Both the position numbers and the translations under genes were made by a program. The notes under the pieces were generated by a model. The model saw nothing but the letters and a program-made list of their open reading frames with translations. It was not told the origin of the DNA and made no database searches. A DNA stretch of 64,000 bases, from positions 48,814,394 through 48,878,393 of the forward strand of contig CM074181.1 of assembly GCA_037179385.1 (NCBI GenBank). Direction: 5' to 3'. Every line of letters starts with the position of its first letter. Within the stretch, counting starts at the first letter, position 1. Positions 10,233 through 21,713 of this stretch are shown here, piece after piece. This DNA is from Holothuria scabra. Its lineage: Eukaryota > Echinodermata > Holothuroidea > Aspidochirotida > Holothuriidae.

Positions 10233-10450
10233 AGTCCCTCCCACTAAAGTCATCCTCATCCAGACACAATTATCAGTTTATTGCTTCAGGATGAGAACAT
10301 AAGACCCCAATGTGTATTAAACCAAAACACATGCTGTGTAATCTGAGCTACAGTACTCTGCATTTTTTGAACTAGCTGTCATTCAAACGGGTGTGCCAGA
10401 TGAGAATTTCTGTGGACTATTACAAAAATTGAAGTTTTGGCAGAGAGATG
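10229..10450 (+). mobile_element. Miniature element A, left-truncated, abutting the previous copy
   Basis: It begins at the TTAA closing the previous element, directly with the internal block GTCCCTCCCACTAAAG. It continues through the shared blocks (TCATCCTCATCCAGACACAA, CAGTTTATTGCTTCAGG) to a decayed right end TTTTGGCAGAGAGATG. The left ~70 bp is absent. Confidence 0.7.
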
Positions 10451-11229
10451 CTGCCAGCTAGATTTATTTCTAGCCCTTTTCACAATTGCTTGAGAGCATA
10501 GCTGGTAAACATGCAAAATTGCAAGGCTCTAAAATGTGTAATTAAAACACTCCCTTTGTTGTCAGAAATCATTGTGTGAGCTAATCCACCTATTTTGAAT
10601 TTTCAAAAGTTGATGTGAATTAACCAACAGTCACCATTGCAATTGAGAATTTTGGTAACCCTGACAAAAAAAAAAAAAAAATTAGGGGGAAATGTATATA
10701 GCAAGGCTCGATTGTTTGTGCTGAATTAACTTAAGGGAATTTGGGACTGAATTTAATTGTTACACTTTTTAACACTTAATTTGATTATTCATTGGCAATG
10801 GTACAGTACTAGATTGCTAGTTTTACAGTTTACAAATCAAGTACAAATAATTAATGTTTAAATGTATCTTAAAGTATGATTCAATACAAATACTGAATGG
10901 GAGGTCAAACTCCTATTAACTTCAAGGTCAACACAACAGTCTGATAAAACAAAGGGAAACAAAGCATTCCTTGTCAATGTGAGGAAGTGATATAAGCTCT
11001 GCTGCCCTTAACCTCTCTTTTGAACACAAATCTACTGACTTAATTTATTGATATCTCAAGAAATACAAGTCCGATTTGAATGGAACTTTCACCTCACTGT
11101 GTAGATTTTATTCCTCCTTCAGATATAAAAATTTAAGTTTTGCTTAAACTTCCCCTTTAATGGAATGTGAGGATCGAGGCGATCAGGTTTTACACAGACA
11201 ATCAAATGAGGATAAGCTTTCTGTTGCAG
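10451..11229. other. Decayed repeat DNA
   Basis: About 10455-10660 keeps weak family A resemblance (CACAATTGC, AAAACACTC, CAATTGAGAATTTTGGTAACC) and ends at an A-run (10666-10681). About 11020-11160 resembles another short element that ends in CCCCTTTAA. No gene is supported. Confidence 0.4.
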
Positions 11230-11390
11230 GTCACACAGTTTTCCAGCTGCAATTGAGCTTGGATCGAGTGATCACCATCATGGGATCAAGAGGGGACATG
11301 GCCACATTCAAGAACTTCCATTACAAATTCAACCAGATCAATGGTCTGTCACAGCAAAGGAGCTCGAGGCTCATTATCTGTGCATGCCTG
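11230..11390 (+). CDS. Possible coding exon of unknown gene
   Basis: After a splice-acceptor-like CTTTCTGTTGCAG, an open frame encodes about 53 residues with protein-like composition, including VFQLQLSLDRVITIMGSRGD and MATFKNFHYKFNQINGLSQQ, ending ICACL before GTATAA, a weak possible donor. If spliced this way, the exon is 161 nt and would need one base from the preceding exon. The frame also stays open upstream to an ATG at 11160, so the exact 5' boundary is uncertain. The stretch lies between repeats but contains none itself. No partner exons were found and I do not recognise the family. It could be a relic exon or a chance frame. Confidence 0.4.
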
Positions 11391-11446
11391 GTATAATTGA
11401 TTTACAGTAACTAGTTTAATATCAAGCATACATATGTAATAGCAAC

Positions 11447-11675
11447 CCCAAACTTACTTTGAAACAATTTGTTTCTCATTTCTCTTTAAAATATCTACAT
11501 TTTTGGACTTCAAGGTATATTGCTTCCGAGGTAAAGCAATTAAGCAACATTGGGTTATTCTAAATTTTACAGTTTAGCGGAAAATAATTGTCATGTAGTC
11601 TTCAAGAGCTATTCATGAAACAACATACAAATTCATATAAGATCGAGTGACTGCATTTTCCCTTTAACTTGCTGG
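11447..11675 (-). mobile_element. Miniature element E, decayed
   Basis: ACTTACTTTGAAACAATTTG, TTTCTCATTTCTCTTTAAAA and TTTGGACTTCAAGGTATATTG, then GAGTGACTGCATTTTCCCTTTAA at the right end, align with the reverse of family E. Ends have diverged. Confidence 0.55.
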
Positions 11676-13194
11676 TAATAAATTATCCAGACTGTAGTGT
11701 ATCCATGATTGAATTGTTAACCTGACATATGTTTATCAACCAAGGAGTGTTCTATCATCAAACAAGCTTCCTGTCCAGCCTTTACCAAGAAATATGCACA
11801 AGTGCTGATTGGAAGGAATAGCCTAAATGCTTTCAATATAAAGCTAGAAACATTGCAACTTAAGTGGTGTGAAATCGGAATACAAAGATTGTATCAGTTA
11901 GGTTCACTAATCTTTGCTGGATGAAATACTGTGTATAGATTAGTGCTTAATAGCTTTTTTTATCTTTTCGCTGCTTCCCACAATTCCCTGCAGTGACAAA
12001 TGATCACATCATTCTCTACAATAACAAGTTATGAAATATGATTAAATGATAATTTGTTACTGCAGGGTATTGTGCTAATGAGTGAAACTGAAAAAAAGAC
12101 AAGTTTCCTTTTCACTATGTGTAGAATCCCTCTTCTTTTCCTGATATTCTTGACATGTGTCCCCCTACCCTTTGGAAAATTTTGCCTATCTAAGACAGCT
12201 GAGATGGACTTTCTGACATAAATTCACTGTTACAGATGACACAGTGGCGTGATAAGATACTTGCAGTACCTGCCGGCAGGTTGCTCAAGTTGTTTGTGTG
12301 TACCATTTTACCATAGAAATTTCAACCCATACTTCGAAATTTTTTAGGGTGCAAGCTGGACATTTTCGGGGCCCATAAATCTCATTGCTTAATTAACCCC
12401 ATCATGAATGGTTGTACACTGCAGTGCTTCTTCAATTAATTCCATCAATTTCACTGTATATGGGGGTTTAAAATTGCAGGTAGACAAAAATTTAGATGAT
12501 TTAAGCTGATTGACCCCACTTATGGTGGACTTCACTGACTGCTCTGATTCGTCTGTAATGGGCCTAGTATGTATGTATGTTGTTAATTACTAGCCCACGG
12601 GCTAAGTGTAGCCCATATCTATTTTCAGCAGCAAAAAGTAGGCTCCATCTACATGCTGTCATGTTGCCACTTGAACAATGCATGTAGCGAATCCCAATTT
12701 ATTAGGTTGGAAACTGGGCCATAAAACTCTATCTAACTAACTCTTCCATTGACTTACACACTAAATCCAAAAAGGAAAGGGGCCTCTAAAAGCATGTCAA
12801 AGTTTTTGCTAGGTAGAAGCTACCACTCATATAAAAGCTGACAAGTTGACCATTGATGGCATTTCCAATTTTCCATATCATGGCTGTGAAGATTTTTTGC
12901 CATTTCAGCTCACGTTCAATCACCATTTTACGAGCCTTGTTTTTCAGGCTAAAAGTTTGATATGCCTCTGCCAGCTTCTAAAGTCCATATAGTTCTCACA
13001 AAATTGCTTCATTTAAGCTCATTTTTCACAAATAGTATTTCACTTGATAAATTTCATGAAATAATTAAAAAACACCCCATCCTATTGCATATATCATACC
13101 AAAGAGGTGCTCCCTTTAGGAACTCTATCTGCCAGGGCCAGGGAAGAAACGGATGCATTAACACACCTGCTAATTGGGATGTGCTCCCTGCAAA
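11676..13194. other. Unassigned spacer
   Basis: No supported gene. A lone CAGTGGCGTGATAAGATA at 12243 resembles a CAGTGGCG element terminus without a partner. About 12585-12620 has the short palindrome TAGCCCACGGGCTA. About 12704-12745 (GGTTGGAAACTGGGCCATAA and ACTCTATCTAACTAAC) is a SINE tail fragment. Confidence 0.4.
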
Positions 13195-13528
13195 ACTGAC
13201 ACCCCTGTAGATTAGGTGGTGTGCACTTGGGGTGTAACTGGTGTCTGAATTTGTGATATGATTTGCGCCTAGCCCAGTCAATCTAACTTTCATTGTGTTC
13301 ACGCTGCATGAATTAAGCAAGTAATAAACTTGACTGGCCTGTTTAGCATACCCTAAATGTTACGTAAACTGTTTGTGTATTTTTGTGCATCCAGTAATTG
13401 TCAAACTAGAAGTGAAATCCAACTATATCAGGTGTGTTTGTGTATTGAGCTTCATTTCTTCCATGAGGCAATAACATGTTATCAGGAAGAGAAGGTAAAT
13501 TTTGCAAAAAAAGGAAGAAGGAATTTGT
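13195..13528 (+). mobile_element. Repeat B, partial copy
   Basis: The copy shares ordered blocks with other B copies: GGTGT-CACTTGGGGTGTAACTGG, TTCATTGTGTTCACGCTGCATG, ACTTGACTGGCCTGTTTAGC, ATATCAGGTGTGTTTGTG, and CTTCATTTCTTCCATGAGGC. It runs to the terminal GGAAGAAGGAATTTG. Open frames across it are artefacts of the repeat. Confidence 0.7.
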
Positions 13529-14049
13529 TTTATCATCTAGGGAATGATATATTGTGGGTGACAATGCATGGTGACCTCATTACTTTCTGTAAAAATTTAG
13601 AGTAAACCAGGCTATTATTATCAGTGCACGTTTACTTACATGTGCAAAGATTATTTTGTATACATGTATAGCATGTGCTTGAAGTCAACTTTGAGATTAT
13701 TTGATGCACATAGATAGTGTGCAATGATGTGAAAGAGACATATGAGTCATATACTACCCTTCATACTATACTATAACATTAAAAAGTGCATTGACACCTG
13801 CAGCAGACGGACAAGTTAAAAATCACACAGTTTCACCTTTGAATGAATCAGTACACAGCCAAAGAGCTGAACCAATGTCCAAAGTGCAGGGCCAACAAAA
13901 GACAATAAGAATCAAAACAGATTTGTGCTACTCTAATTTACAAACATTCCTATCAAGATTCATGAAAAGATTAAGGGAAAAGTTTAATGCAGTTGGCACC
14001 CAAACTTGGATAAGTGCAGTAAACTGGGATGTTGTACGGCTCATGAGGG
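13529..14049. other. Unassigned spacer
   Basis: AT-rich with no repeat match noticed. An 88-codon frame beginning at 13791 has no recognisable domain and no convincing splice context. Confidence 0.35.
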
Positions 14050-14240
14050 TCATGTGACCATTTGTTTGTCCTCAAATGTGAAATTTGCCAAACGTGAATA
14101 AATGCTAAGTATATTTTATAGGCCCTATGTGCAATTTATTGAGGTCCTAAAGTATTAAGAAGGGTATTTTGAAGAGAAAAAGAACATTGTGCAATCTATC
14201 TGTTGCTTTAAAGTTAGATTGGAGTGACTGCTTAAGCCCT
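14050..14240 (+). mobile_element. Miniature element E, left-truncated
   Basis: TCATGTGACCATTTGTTTGTCCTCAAATGTGAAATTTGCC and, at the right end, GTTAGATTGGAGTGACTGCTTAAGCCCT align with family E. The left terminal ~60 bp are missing. Confidence 0.55.
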
Positions 14241-14543
14241 CAAAGGAGACATTAGTAAGTAATGATCAGTTCAAATTCTAGGTGTCCCAGGCCTGGAGTG
14301 ACTTTAATTTGACTCACTTGGTAAAGTGCATAGTTTATGACAGCAGTGGGACAATAATTGAGGAGCTGCAGGAAAAAATATGACCTGGAGAGGAGAAAAA
14401 TTTTGCGAAATAAATTTATAATATTACCATACAGGAGAGATTTATTTTCCTTCACCTCCACAAACTTTCTGTTGCTCAAAGCCAAATTTTATGGGAAGGA
14501 GCATCCCAGCATGCAATTTGAACCATTTTTCAGCTACAAAAGT

Positions 14544-14836
14544 TTAAAGGCCCAGTTCTCTCACCCCAGGCAGTACCAATTCTCCTAACTTTCTTACTGA
14601 AGCCCCTCCCACAATTGTCTGAAATTCATCTTCATCTAGACACAATCTCAGTTTATTGCTCCAGGTTGGGTATAGGATAATCAAAACACTCTCAGTACGG
14701 TTCATGTTGTGTAATATAAGTTTTGGCACTATGCATTGTTTGAATTAGCTGCCAATCAAAGAGCTGAGCCAATTAAGAATTGTGGTACCTGGGTACCAAA
14801 ATTGTAGTTTGGGGTGTGAGAGGTTTGGCCTTTTAA
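14544..14836 (+). mobile_element. Miniature element A, full length
   Basis: TTAA lies at 14544-14547 and 14833-14836. The left end AGGCCCAGTTCTCTCACCCC and right end GGTGTGAGAGGTTTGGCCTT are inverted. The internal blocks are those of the family: CCCTCCCACAATTGTCTG, CAGTTTATTGCTCCAGG, CAAAACACTCTCAGTACGG and GAGCTGAGCCAAT. Confidence 0.85.
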
Positions 14837-15514
14837 AGAAAGAGGTGCTAGGGCTTGTGGGAGATATAGAAGAAAAATTGTTTTCAAGCTTTGTTCAGAA
14901 GTAAACTAATTGCTTTTTTGTTTTTTTTCCAGAAAGAACTTGCAACTGGTGTAGTTTTTCTCTGATTTATACTTTCAGAAGAAGCTAAATAAATAGCTTA
15001 ACCAGGATATTAATTTCACTTGTGAACATTTTGTATAATGACACTACAACACTACATATGGATAAAACCACATGCATTGATTTTCTTCGTACTTCCCCCA
15101 TGGTAGAAAATTACTGAGTTGAATACTGTGTATAGTCTGGGTGACTCCAAAAAGATTACCTATCATGTCAGTTAGATGTACTGTATCATTGGACTATCCC
15201 TGATAAATGAAACAAAAAATAGCTGATACCTGCAGTGACAAAGCGCACTCGCTGTGATCTCTCAAACACCACTTGGAACCCCCTCTCCCCCGGCCTTTCA
15301 TTGTTGTGTCCTAACTGATAGTTACAAAATTGTAGCCAACATTGAAAGGGAGAGAGGGGAAGGTGAGTAAATTCATTTACATTTGTCAGGGAGCATAGCT
15401 AAATAGAAGCGATTCATCAATAATAAGAGGCCATTGCATGCAACATACAGTATATCCGAAAGTGTAGAAGCAAATATTTGATATCTCAGAGGTTAGTTTT
15501 GGAGAGAAATCTGA
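14837..15514. other. Unassigned spacer
   Basis: No gene or element is recognised. A short purine-rich run GGGAGAGAGGGGAAGG lies near 15348. Confidence 0.35.
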
Positions 15515-15785
15515 GGAGTTGTCCCAAACTTATTTGAAGCAAGTTAAAATTCACAACTTTTCTCTTAATTCCCTTTCAGAAGCAAATTGCCACAATATTT
15601 TAGGACTTGGGTACATTTCATATTCAAGGTAATTAAACCAAGCAGAACTTACTCCAGGCTGCCAGTATATTTCTTCATTTGAGGAAGACAAATTTTGTCA
15701 CATGACTCTCAAGAGCCCATCATGAAACAGGACAAGTGTTCCACACTACTTCATGCTGATGTTGACTGCAATTTCCCCCCTTTAA
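15515..15785 (-). mobile_element. Miniature element E, reverse copy
   Basis: TTGTCCCAAACTTATTTGAAGC, then CATGACTCTCAAGAGCCCAT and GAAACAGGACAAG, and finally TTGACTGCAATTTCCCCCCTTTAA (TTAA at 15782-15785), align with reversed family E. The left TTAA is lost. Confidence 0.65.
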
Positions 15786-15857
15786 ATGACATATTTTGTA
15801 ACTTACATTCTCTGTGGTTCTTAAAATAGTAGCAGATTAAGTTAGTCCAAAATGAAT

Positions 15858-16278
15858 TTAAAGGCAAAATCTTCTCACCCCCAAACAGTTCATATTTTCC
15901 TTAAAATTAGTTTACTTTAAAAAGCCTCTCCCAATTTAAGTGTCTAAAACTCATCCTCATGTAGATGAAAATCTCAGTTTATTGCTCACATGCGAAAGGC
16001 CCGGGTTCGATTCCCAGGTCGAGTCATACCAAAGACTTTAAAAGTGGATCCTTCTGCTGTTGTGCAGTATGCAATGCTCACCGCAAGCAATGGAGTAGGG
16101 AAAACAAGCCAGGCAGCCACAACTGGAACAAAAGGCCGTGGCTGGCTCAACTAAACCAACAGGTTGGAAACAGGGCTGTAAAACTAACTAAACTAAACTA
16201 TATGCTGTGTAATATGAGCTACTTTACTCTTCATGTTTTAATTTGGTGTCAGTCAAAGAGCTGTGCCAGTTAAAAATT
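15858..16278 (+). mobile_element. Miniature element A carrying an internal SINE
   Basis: TTAA at 15858 is followed by AGGCAAAATCTTCTCACCCC and the family A left half through CAGTTTATTGCTCAC. SINE sequence then runs to about 16200, and the family A right half resumes at ATGCTGTGTAATATGAGC and GTCAGTCAAAGAGCTGTGCC. About 65 bp of A are missing at the junction, and the right terminal ~50 bp are replaced by the next SINE. Confidence 0.7.
15987..16200 (+). mobile_element. tRNA-derived SINE inside element A
   Basis: It contains a textbook RNA polymerase III B box (GGGTTCGATTCCC at about 16003-16015), the family body (GTCATACCAAAGACTTTAAA, GCAATGGAGTAGGGAAAA) and the tail GGTTGGAAACAGGGCTGTAA, ending in ACTAACTAAACTAAAC. 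The upstream A-box half of the head is short or missing. Noncoding. Confidence 0.8.
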
Positions 16279-16437
16279 TCGCAGTGTGGACTGAGTGCCT
16301 GGCCAAAGGAGACTGCAGTCGGGAGGTCTAGAGTTCGACTCTTGGCCGACCATACGGAAGACTTTAAAAATGGAACTTTTACTGCCATTGTGCTTGGTAC
16401 GTATTTGGAGTAGGAAAAAAACAGCATTTATTTACCA
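16279..16437 (+). mobile_element. tRNA-derived SINE, 3'-truncated
   Basis: A tRNA-like head (GACTGAGTGCCTGGCC ... GGAGGTCTAGAGTTCGACTCTTGG) is followed by the body CCATACGGAAGACTTTAAAA and GGAGTAGGAAAAAA. The head holds both an A-box-like and a B-box-like segment. The tail motif found in other copies is absent. Confidence 0.7.
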
Positions 16438-16511
16438 GCCACAAGGGTGACCTTTTTCCTTGGTTGTCTGAATAGACTGTTTCCCAACGATCCATTGCTT
16501 ACATGATGAAA

Positions 16512-16912
16512 CATTCCTTCTTACTTTTTGTTACATCTTTCTTCTCTGCCTCATTGCCTGATATTGCTTCAGGGAGGAAATTGAAGCTTCATTACGTGCA
16601 CACCATATAAGTCTCATTTCAAATCTGATTAACTGATTGACAGTAACAGATATCTTGAAATACATAAAAAGTAGGTCACATTTGGGGTTAGCTAACAGGC
16701 CAGTCAAGCATGTGTTAATTACTTTTCACGTAGTGTGAACACAATTAAAGCATAGCTCATTTGAGGGCACAGATCATGTAACAAACTCAGATATCAGTTA
16801 CACCCCGCACCGCCTTTGATCTACTTGGGGGGGGGGGTGCTGATGTTGCTTTCTCAGAGAGCAACATTGCCGCATGTGTGTGGAGCATTATGTGCAGTGA
16901 AAGGAAGAAGGT
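16512..16912 (-). mobile_element. Repeat B, reverse copy
   Basis: The left end GAAACATTCCTTCTTACTTT mirrors the family right end. Internal blocks (GGCCAGTCAAGCATGTGTTA, ACTTTTCACGTAGTGTGAAC, ATCAGTTACACCCC, CCTTTGATCTAC) are reversed relative to 63690-63900. It closes with GGAAGAAGG. The two ends are inverted copies of each other, so the family is a terminal-inverted-repeat element. A G-run lies at about 16827-16837. Confidence 0.7.
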
Positions 16913-17031
16913 TCCATTTTTTGAAGTCTTTGACTATAACAGGGAATTGAATCTGGGCCTCAGCCCTCATGCACATGAGAAGTGCTGGGATTTCCTCTAT
17001 AGCTACCAAAACCCAGTCTATCATGCTGTTT

Positions 17032-17370
17032 CGATTGCGGTAAAAAAGTTGATTTTCTAACCTCAGTAATCTATTGTTCAACTGAGGTATATCAGGTGTC
17101 CAAAAGACTGCTGGAGGTCTATTGTCATCACTTCACCGAGCTTCTAGTCCACTTAGGTTTACAAAAAATTACACGGTACTTTGGGCAGGATTGTAATCAA
17201 AACCCCTTCTGCATGCTCTCCATACTGTGGCTAGGATTTCTTGACTTGGATTAAATGTCTTTGCATGGAGTATTACTGTCTGTCAATCATCAAATTGTGT
17301 AATTGGGCAAGGAATGAAATCAAGTCTATATTTTTACCGTGACCATTTCCTCATGTGCAATATGCATAGC
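17032..17370 (+). repeat. Interspersed repeat C, copy 2 (uninterrupted)
   Basis: GATTGCGGTAAAAAAGTTGA through GAAATCAAGTCTATATTTTT matches the outer parts of 1-880. It serves as the unoccupied reference for the two insertions at 34-438 and 466-650. No coding content. Confidence 0.8.
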
Positions 17371-17529
17371 ATTTCTGCATATTTGTAGTTGGAGACGTCT
17401 ACAATAAATGCAAGATGTGAACATTTTTTGAATTGTGTCTTAATTTGTTTGTATACATTTATTTAATGTCATTTTTTTGTATAGGCAGTGACAGTAAAGT
17501 TATTTTTTGGTACACATGGCTGTCAGTGT

Positions 17530-17931
17530 CATGCCTCGATTTTCAGAAATAATTATGGTTGTCCTTCGGGCAACCATTTCAGTATTTTAGTATTTTGGTT
17601 GTCTGAAACATTTTTCACACAGTTACAAAACAGTAATTGTGTAAAATTGTATTGTTGCTCTCAAAGAATAGAAAGGTGTAATTTTGAGAAACATAAACAC
17701 TTGAAGTATGAAATATTGCATGACTGTATATGACTGAAAAAGTATAAAGTTGATAGAGTTGAACAGTCAGCAGTATACCTTCCTCAATCAGATAAAAAAA
17801 CAAGCTGCTTGTTATAATTCATTGTGAAAGAAAAATGGTTGTCCACCGGACAACCTTCATATATCTTTTGGTTGTCCATGTGAAATTTTAGTTGTCCTGG
17901 ACAATCAGACAATGACAAAAATCGAGCCCTG
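17530..17931 (-). mobile_element. Element D, inverted copy
   Basis: It starts CATGCCTCGATTTTCAG and ends AAAATCGAGCCCTG, the reverse of 9077-9460, with the GGTTGTCC/GGACAACC motifs at both ends. Possible 5-bp target duplication: AGTGT (17525-17529) against AATGT (17932-17936), 4 of 5 matching. The overlapping small frames are not genes. Confidence 0.7.
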
Positions 17932-17936
17932 AATGT

Positions 17937-18511
17937 AAAATAGTGACTATACATTTGCAGCTGCTGTAATAGTGTCTGTATACTACATATTCATTTCAAC
18001 ATTAGCCTCAATGCAGTTGTCCACTTTACTAGTTATGTAGATTGATTTTAACTGACCAGTAATTTCCAACCAATTGGTGGAAGTTGAGCTGGCCACGGCA
18101 GCTGTCCAATAATATATTGCCCTCTGTGTCAACTAAATCCGCAAAGTAAACTGCATAGTTTGAGTTACTATAAATTTGAGTAACTATATAGTTTGTGTAT
18201 TTAATAGTTCAAATATCCTGCTCTTATAATAAGATAAGGGGAATTCCTGTCAAAATACAGGCTTATGCAAACCATCTTCTGTGTCCTCAGTGATAACTCT
18301 GATCACACAAAAAATTTTGGTTCCATTTTATAAAGGTACAGTACAGTATGTACTTCTGTATGTATCTATTCTGGTGATGTCTAACAAATGACAGCTTCAA
18401 GTTTCACCCCCAAAATTGCAGAGCCTGCACTTCTTCCATTTCATGCTAAACATTACCTGCATATCCTGGTCACCAACTAATGCATAAAACTTAAAGCACA
18501 ATTCCATTATC
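17937..18511. other. Unassigned spacer
   Basis: About 18057-18110 (AATTTCCAACCAATTGGTGG and GAGCTGGCCACGGCAGC) is a reverse SINE tail fragment. The rest is AT-rich with no recognised feature. Confidence 0.4.
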
Positions 18512-18960
18512 TTAAAAGCCTAACTCTCATCCCAAATTACAATAAGAAATTCTCAATCTGCACAGATCTTTGATAGACAGCAAGTTGAAAAAATGCAGAG
18601 TATCCAAGTTCATATTACAAAGATGTGCTGTACTGAGAGTGTTTTGATAACACATTGGGGTCTTGTAAACTCACCCCTGAGCAATTAACTGAGATTGTGT
18701 CTGGATATTAAGGATGAGTTGAATAATGATAATCAGAACTTGAAGGGCAGTTGTTTTACGACGCAAAGCAACTGCAAAAATGTAGGAGAAGCCATTGGCT
18801 TATGAATTACAACTTCACATCCGGTGACAACTAACTCAAACAATTTGGATCAAATTTTTTATTTTTTGAAATGCCAGTTCAGATGGGAAAATGGTAGATT
18901 GTTCTTGGATTAAAAACCCAGGATAATTGGAACTGTTTGGGGTGAGAGGTCAAGGCCTTT
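18512..18960 (-). mobile_element. Miniature element A, reverse copy with extra internal sequence
   Basis: TTAA at 18512-18515 is followed by AAGCCTAACTCTCATCCC. The core blocks are reversed (GTACTGAGAGTGTTTTGATA, CAATTAACTGAGATTGTGTC), and the end is GAACTGTTTGGGGTGAGAGG. About 180 bp near 18725-18900 have no counterpart in other A copies and may be another insertion. Confidence 0.65.
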
Positions 18961-18962
18961 CA

Positions 18963-19310
18963 GCATGATGAAACTTGCCTTCTTACTTTTTGAAACCTCC
19001 TCAAATGAAGCACACTATGTATATGTAATACAGTCAGCATCTATTGATTGACAGCTATTACCTGCAGCTAGTACTGAAAAGATGGAAGGACAACCCTTGG
19101 ATGATTCCAAATTTACAAAAAGGTACTCAATTAGTAATATTTGGCCAAGGTTAGTAAGCAGTCAAGTGTTTATTAGCAATTTAATTGCTTTTCATGCAGT
19201 GTGAACATATGAAACAAATTGAAAGCATACACTTTGGATGTGCAGAATTTTGTAACAAAGTAGGAATTATCTACCATGCAGTTACACCCACATTGCCTTT
19301 GATATCTTGG
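18963..19310 (-). mobile_element. Repeat B, decayed reverse copy
   Basis: CATGATGAAACTTGCCTTCTTAC with TTTTTGAAACCTCCTC at the left, and AGCAGTCAAGTGTTTATTAG, TGCTTTTCATGCAGTGTGAA and CAGTTACACCCACATTGCC further on, align with reversed family B. It directly abuts element A. Confidence 0.6.
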
Positions 19311-20962
19311 GGATCTGTATTCATGTTTAATTTTGAATCATGCATGTATTTACAGTATATATGTTTACTGTAACATGTGGGACACATTGAGTTGGTTAAG
19401 ATAACTTAATGAGTGTTAAAGGCTCACTGCCAGATGATAATTGCCTACTTATTGCTTACAGTTATTATAGTAAGTCCAAGTTTCATGTCCAAATGTTTAT
19501 GGGAAAGTCTAAATTTTGAATTTTGAGGTGCCCTGATTTTTAAAACTTTTGTGGGTAATTTGGGGTCTTGGTAAGACGTACAGTATACTTCATCCAAGTA
19601 GGGTGGGGGGGGGGAGGGGGCATATGTGGCAAGTATAGTTTGATCCCCTCTTCTGCCTATAAAATGCTTACAAATGACTGTTACTGTATTACTCATCTTA
19701 TGACTGATGGGTTGTCTTCGCCACAAAACCCAAGCAAGTCCCTTCATGGTTGGCGCCCAGTGAGCTGGGGTTTGTGGAATATACCCACGGTATTTCCTGC
19801 CTGTCACAAGAGCAATTAAAGGCAAAGCAAATTTGAACTTGAATCATATTTGAAAATAAACTTTAGCTGGAACTTTTTATCGAGTTGACTGACACTATGT
19901 ACAGTAGCACATTCCTGTTTGTGTGTTGTTGAATCTCATCGAACTATAACAAATTGCACGTAATTTGAAGAAGTGCTCAAACTTTTGTAAACCGAATTAA
20001 ACTGTTAAGTACTCTCACATAAAGCAGTTATTTGTATATTAGATATTGAATAGTATAAGTTGGACCATTTTTCATTGGTATGTGAAGAAATCTGAACAGG
20101 TTTGGATTGTTCATTGCATTTCATGAACCAACTCAGTGATCCACTATAAAGTTACATATAGCCCTTTAATCAAGGACAGTGATTTGTTCTCAATATTGGG
20201 TGGACATGCTCTCATTTTAAAAGAATTGCGGTATGGAAAGTCAAAGACAATGGACCATTTCTCAAATATGGGGGCTGCAGCTGGGGAGCAAGATCACTGG
20301 CCATCCCTTGATAGTTACCTTAAAATCTAAAAGTCCAATTTATGGCAGGACAGTTTGTTGATTTTAAATTAAGACAATTAAAGTCACCATTGAAATCATG
20401 ATTTTGTTGAAAAAAATCACAGATTTATTTTAATCAATCTATTTTAAATTAATTTATTTGTTTTTTAAATCCTGTGTAGTTTTTGCAAGCAAAAAAAAAT
20501 TGCCAACCTTGATTTGTGAAATTAACCCTTTTACAGTGATGGTGATGTCACCAGTCTCTGCAAATGATCTGAATTAAGTGGCAGGATTAGATCTAGATAG
20601 TTGTTTAAGTTTATAGACCAATACAATTAGAACTTGTTTTTAGTGACTGTAGGCAGCCATTAGTGGGGTCCATCAGCCTTTAATCATCTTCATTTATTGG
20701 CTATGTGAATTTCAAACCCTCATATTCAGTAAAGTTGAGAAAATCAAGATACACTTCAGTGTACACCCATCCATGGAACAGGTAAGGAAGGAAATTTAAA
20801 GATTAAAGGTGATGGACCCCTGTAATTGCCGACTAAAATCAGACCATATCACAATCTGTAAGTTTTGTTGCCTGAAACGTACTTTTTAATGGCTGTCACG
20901 ATCATATGTGGGGTTATTGATTTCTTTCATGAGGCATATCACTGCTACATCATGATCAGTAG
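19311..20962. other. Unassigned spacer
   Basis: No supported gene. A G-run of about 14 lies near 19604-19620. The 126-codon reverse frame at 19445-19825 crosses this G-run and shows no domain. About 20395-20480 is A/T-rich with repeated ATTTTAATCAATCT-type motifs. Confidence 0.4.
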
Positions 20963-21200
20963 ATTAAAGGTCAATTAGAGCAGTTTCCCTCAAACTCATT
21001 TTAAAGCAACATGTAGCTAAATGTAAGTTTTCTTCTTATTTCTCTTCAATTTAATATCTTTTATCATTTTAAGACTAACAGTATTGCATATTCAGGGTGA
21101 AACAAGCAGTAAATTTCACATTTGAAAGAAAAATGTTATCACATGACTCTCAACAGCCAATCATGCAACAGGACAATGTAGGCTACTAAAAGGGAAATGT
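20963..21200 (-). mobile_element. Miniature element E, decayed reverse copy
   Basis: AGAGCAGTTTCCCTCAAACTCATTTTAAAGC, TTCTTCTTATTTCTCTTCAA and CACATGACTCTCAACAGCC with ATGCAACAGGACAATGTAGG align in order with reversed family E. Both TTAA ends are lost. Confidence 0.6.
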
Positions 21201-21382
21201 TGCATTTGTTTTGCAAGAAAAGTTCATGCATCCTTTCAAAACTGATATTTATTGACACAGAGTGCTTAGATTATCAGTAAGGCAGTATGTTAGCCTTCTT
21301 TTCAAGAAATAAGTTTCCCACAGATAGGAATTAAGTTGTTTGAGTGCTCAAGAATAATTTGTTCACCCAAACTTTCAACTTT

Positions 21383-21713
21383 CAGTGGTGGTGCCAGACT
21401 GTCAAAATTTGGGTGTAAACTAAAAGGGTAATGTTAAGATGCAAAACTTTTTTCCCTCAATTCAAAACCCAGCCCAGATTGCACATACCTGGGGGTTGGG
21501 GGGTCGGAGGGGCAAAGCCCCTGAAAGCTGTGACAATTTAGCACGCTATTGGATGAAAAATTAAATCTCTGGAGAGGTGGGTATATTGTTTTATTTTGAT
21601 TTTTTAAATTCATCTAACTCCTAACTGACCTAACTTAGGGGACAAGTGGGGGGCATGGACAAAATCTAGAGGAGGAAATCCCCCTCTTGTTCCCCCCTGT
21701 AGCATCACCACTG
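21383..21713. mobile_element. Candidate 331-bp hAT-like element with CAGTGGTG ends
   Basis: The left CAGTGGTGGTGCCAGACTG and right GTAGCATCACCACTG are inverted, and G-rich and C-rich tracts lie inside the ends as in other elements here. Flanking 8-mers do not match, so the insertion is old or the call is wrong. Confidence 0.4.

Noticed and set aside
15987..16060. Possible tRNA gene (B box GGGTTCGATTCCC)
   Set aside because: The sequence continues into the shared SINE body and tail, and no complete cloverleaf with an acceptor stem is seen. It is the head of a SINE.
19445..19825. 126-codon reverse-strand frame
   Set aside because: It crosses a long G-run and has no domain, start context or splice sites. 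It is consistent with chance.
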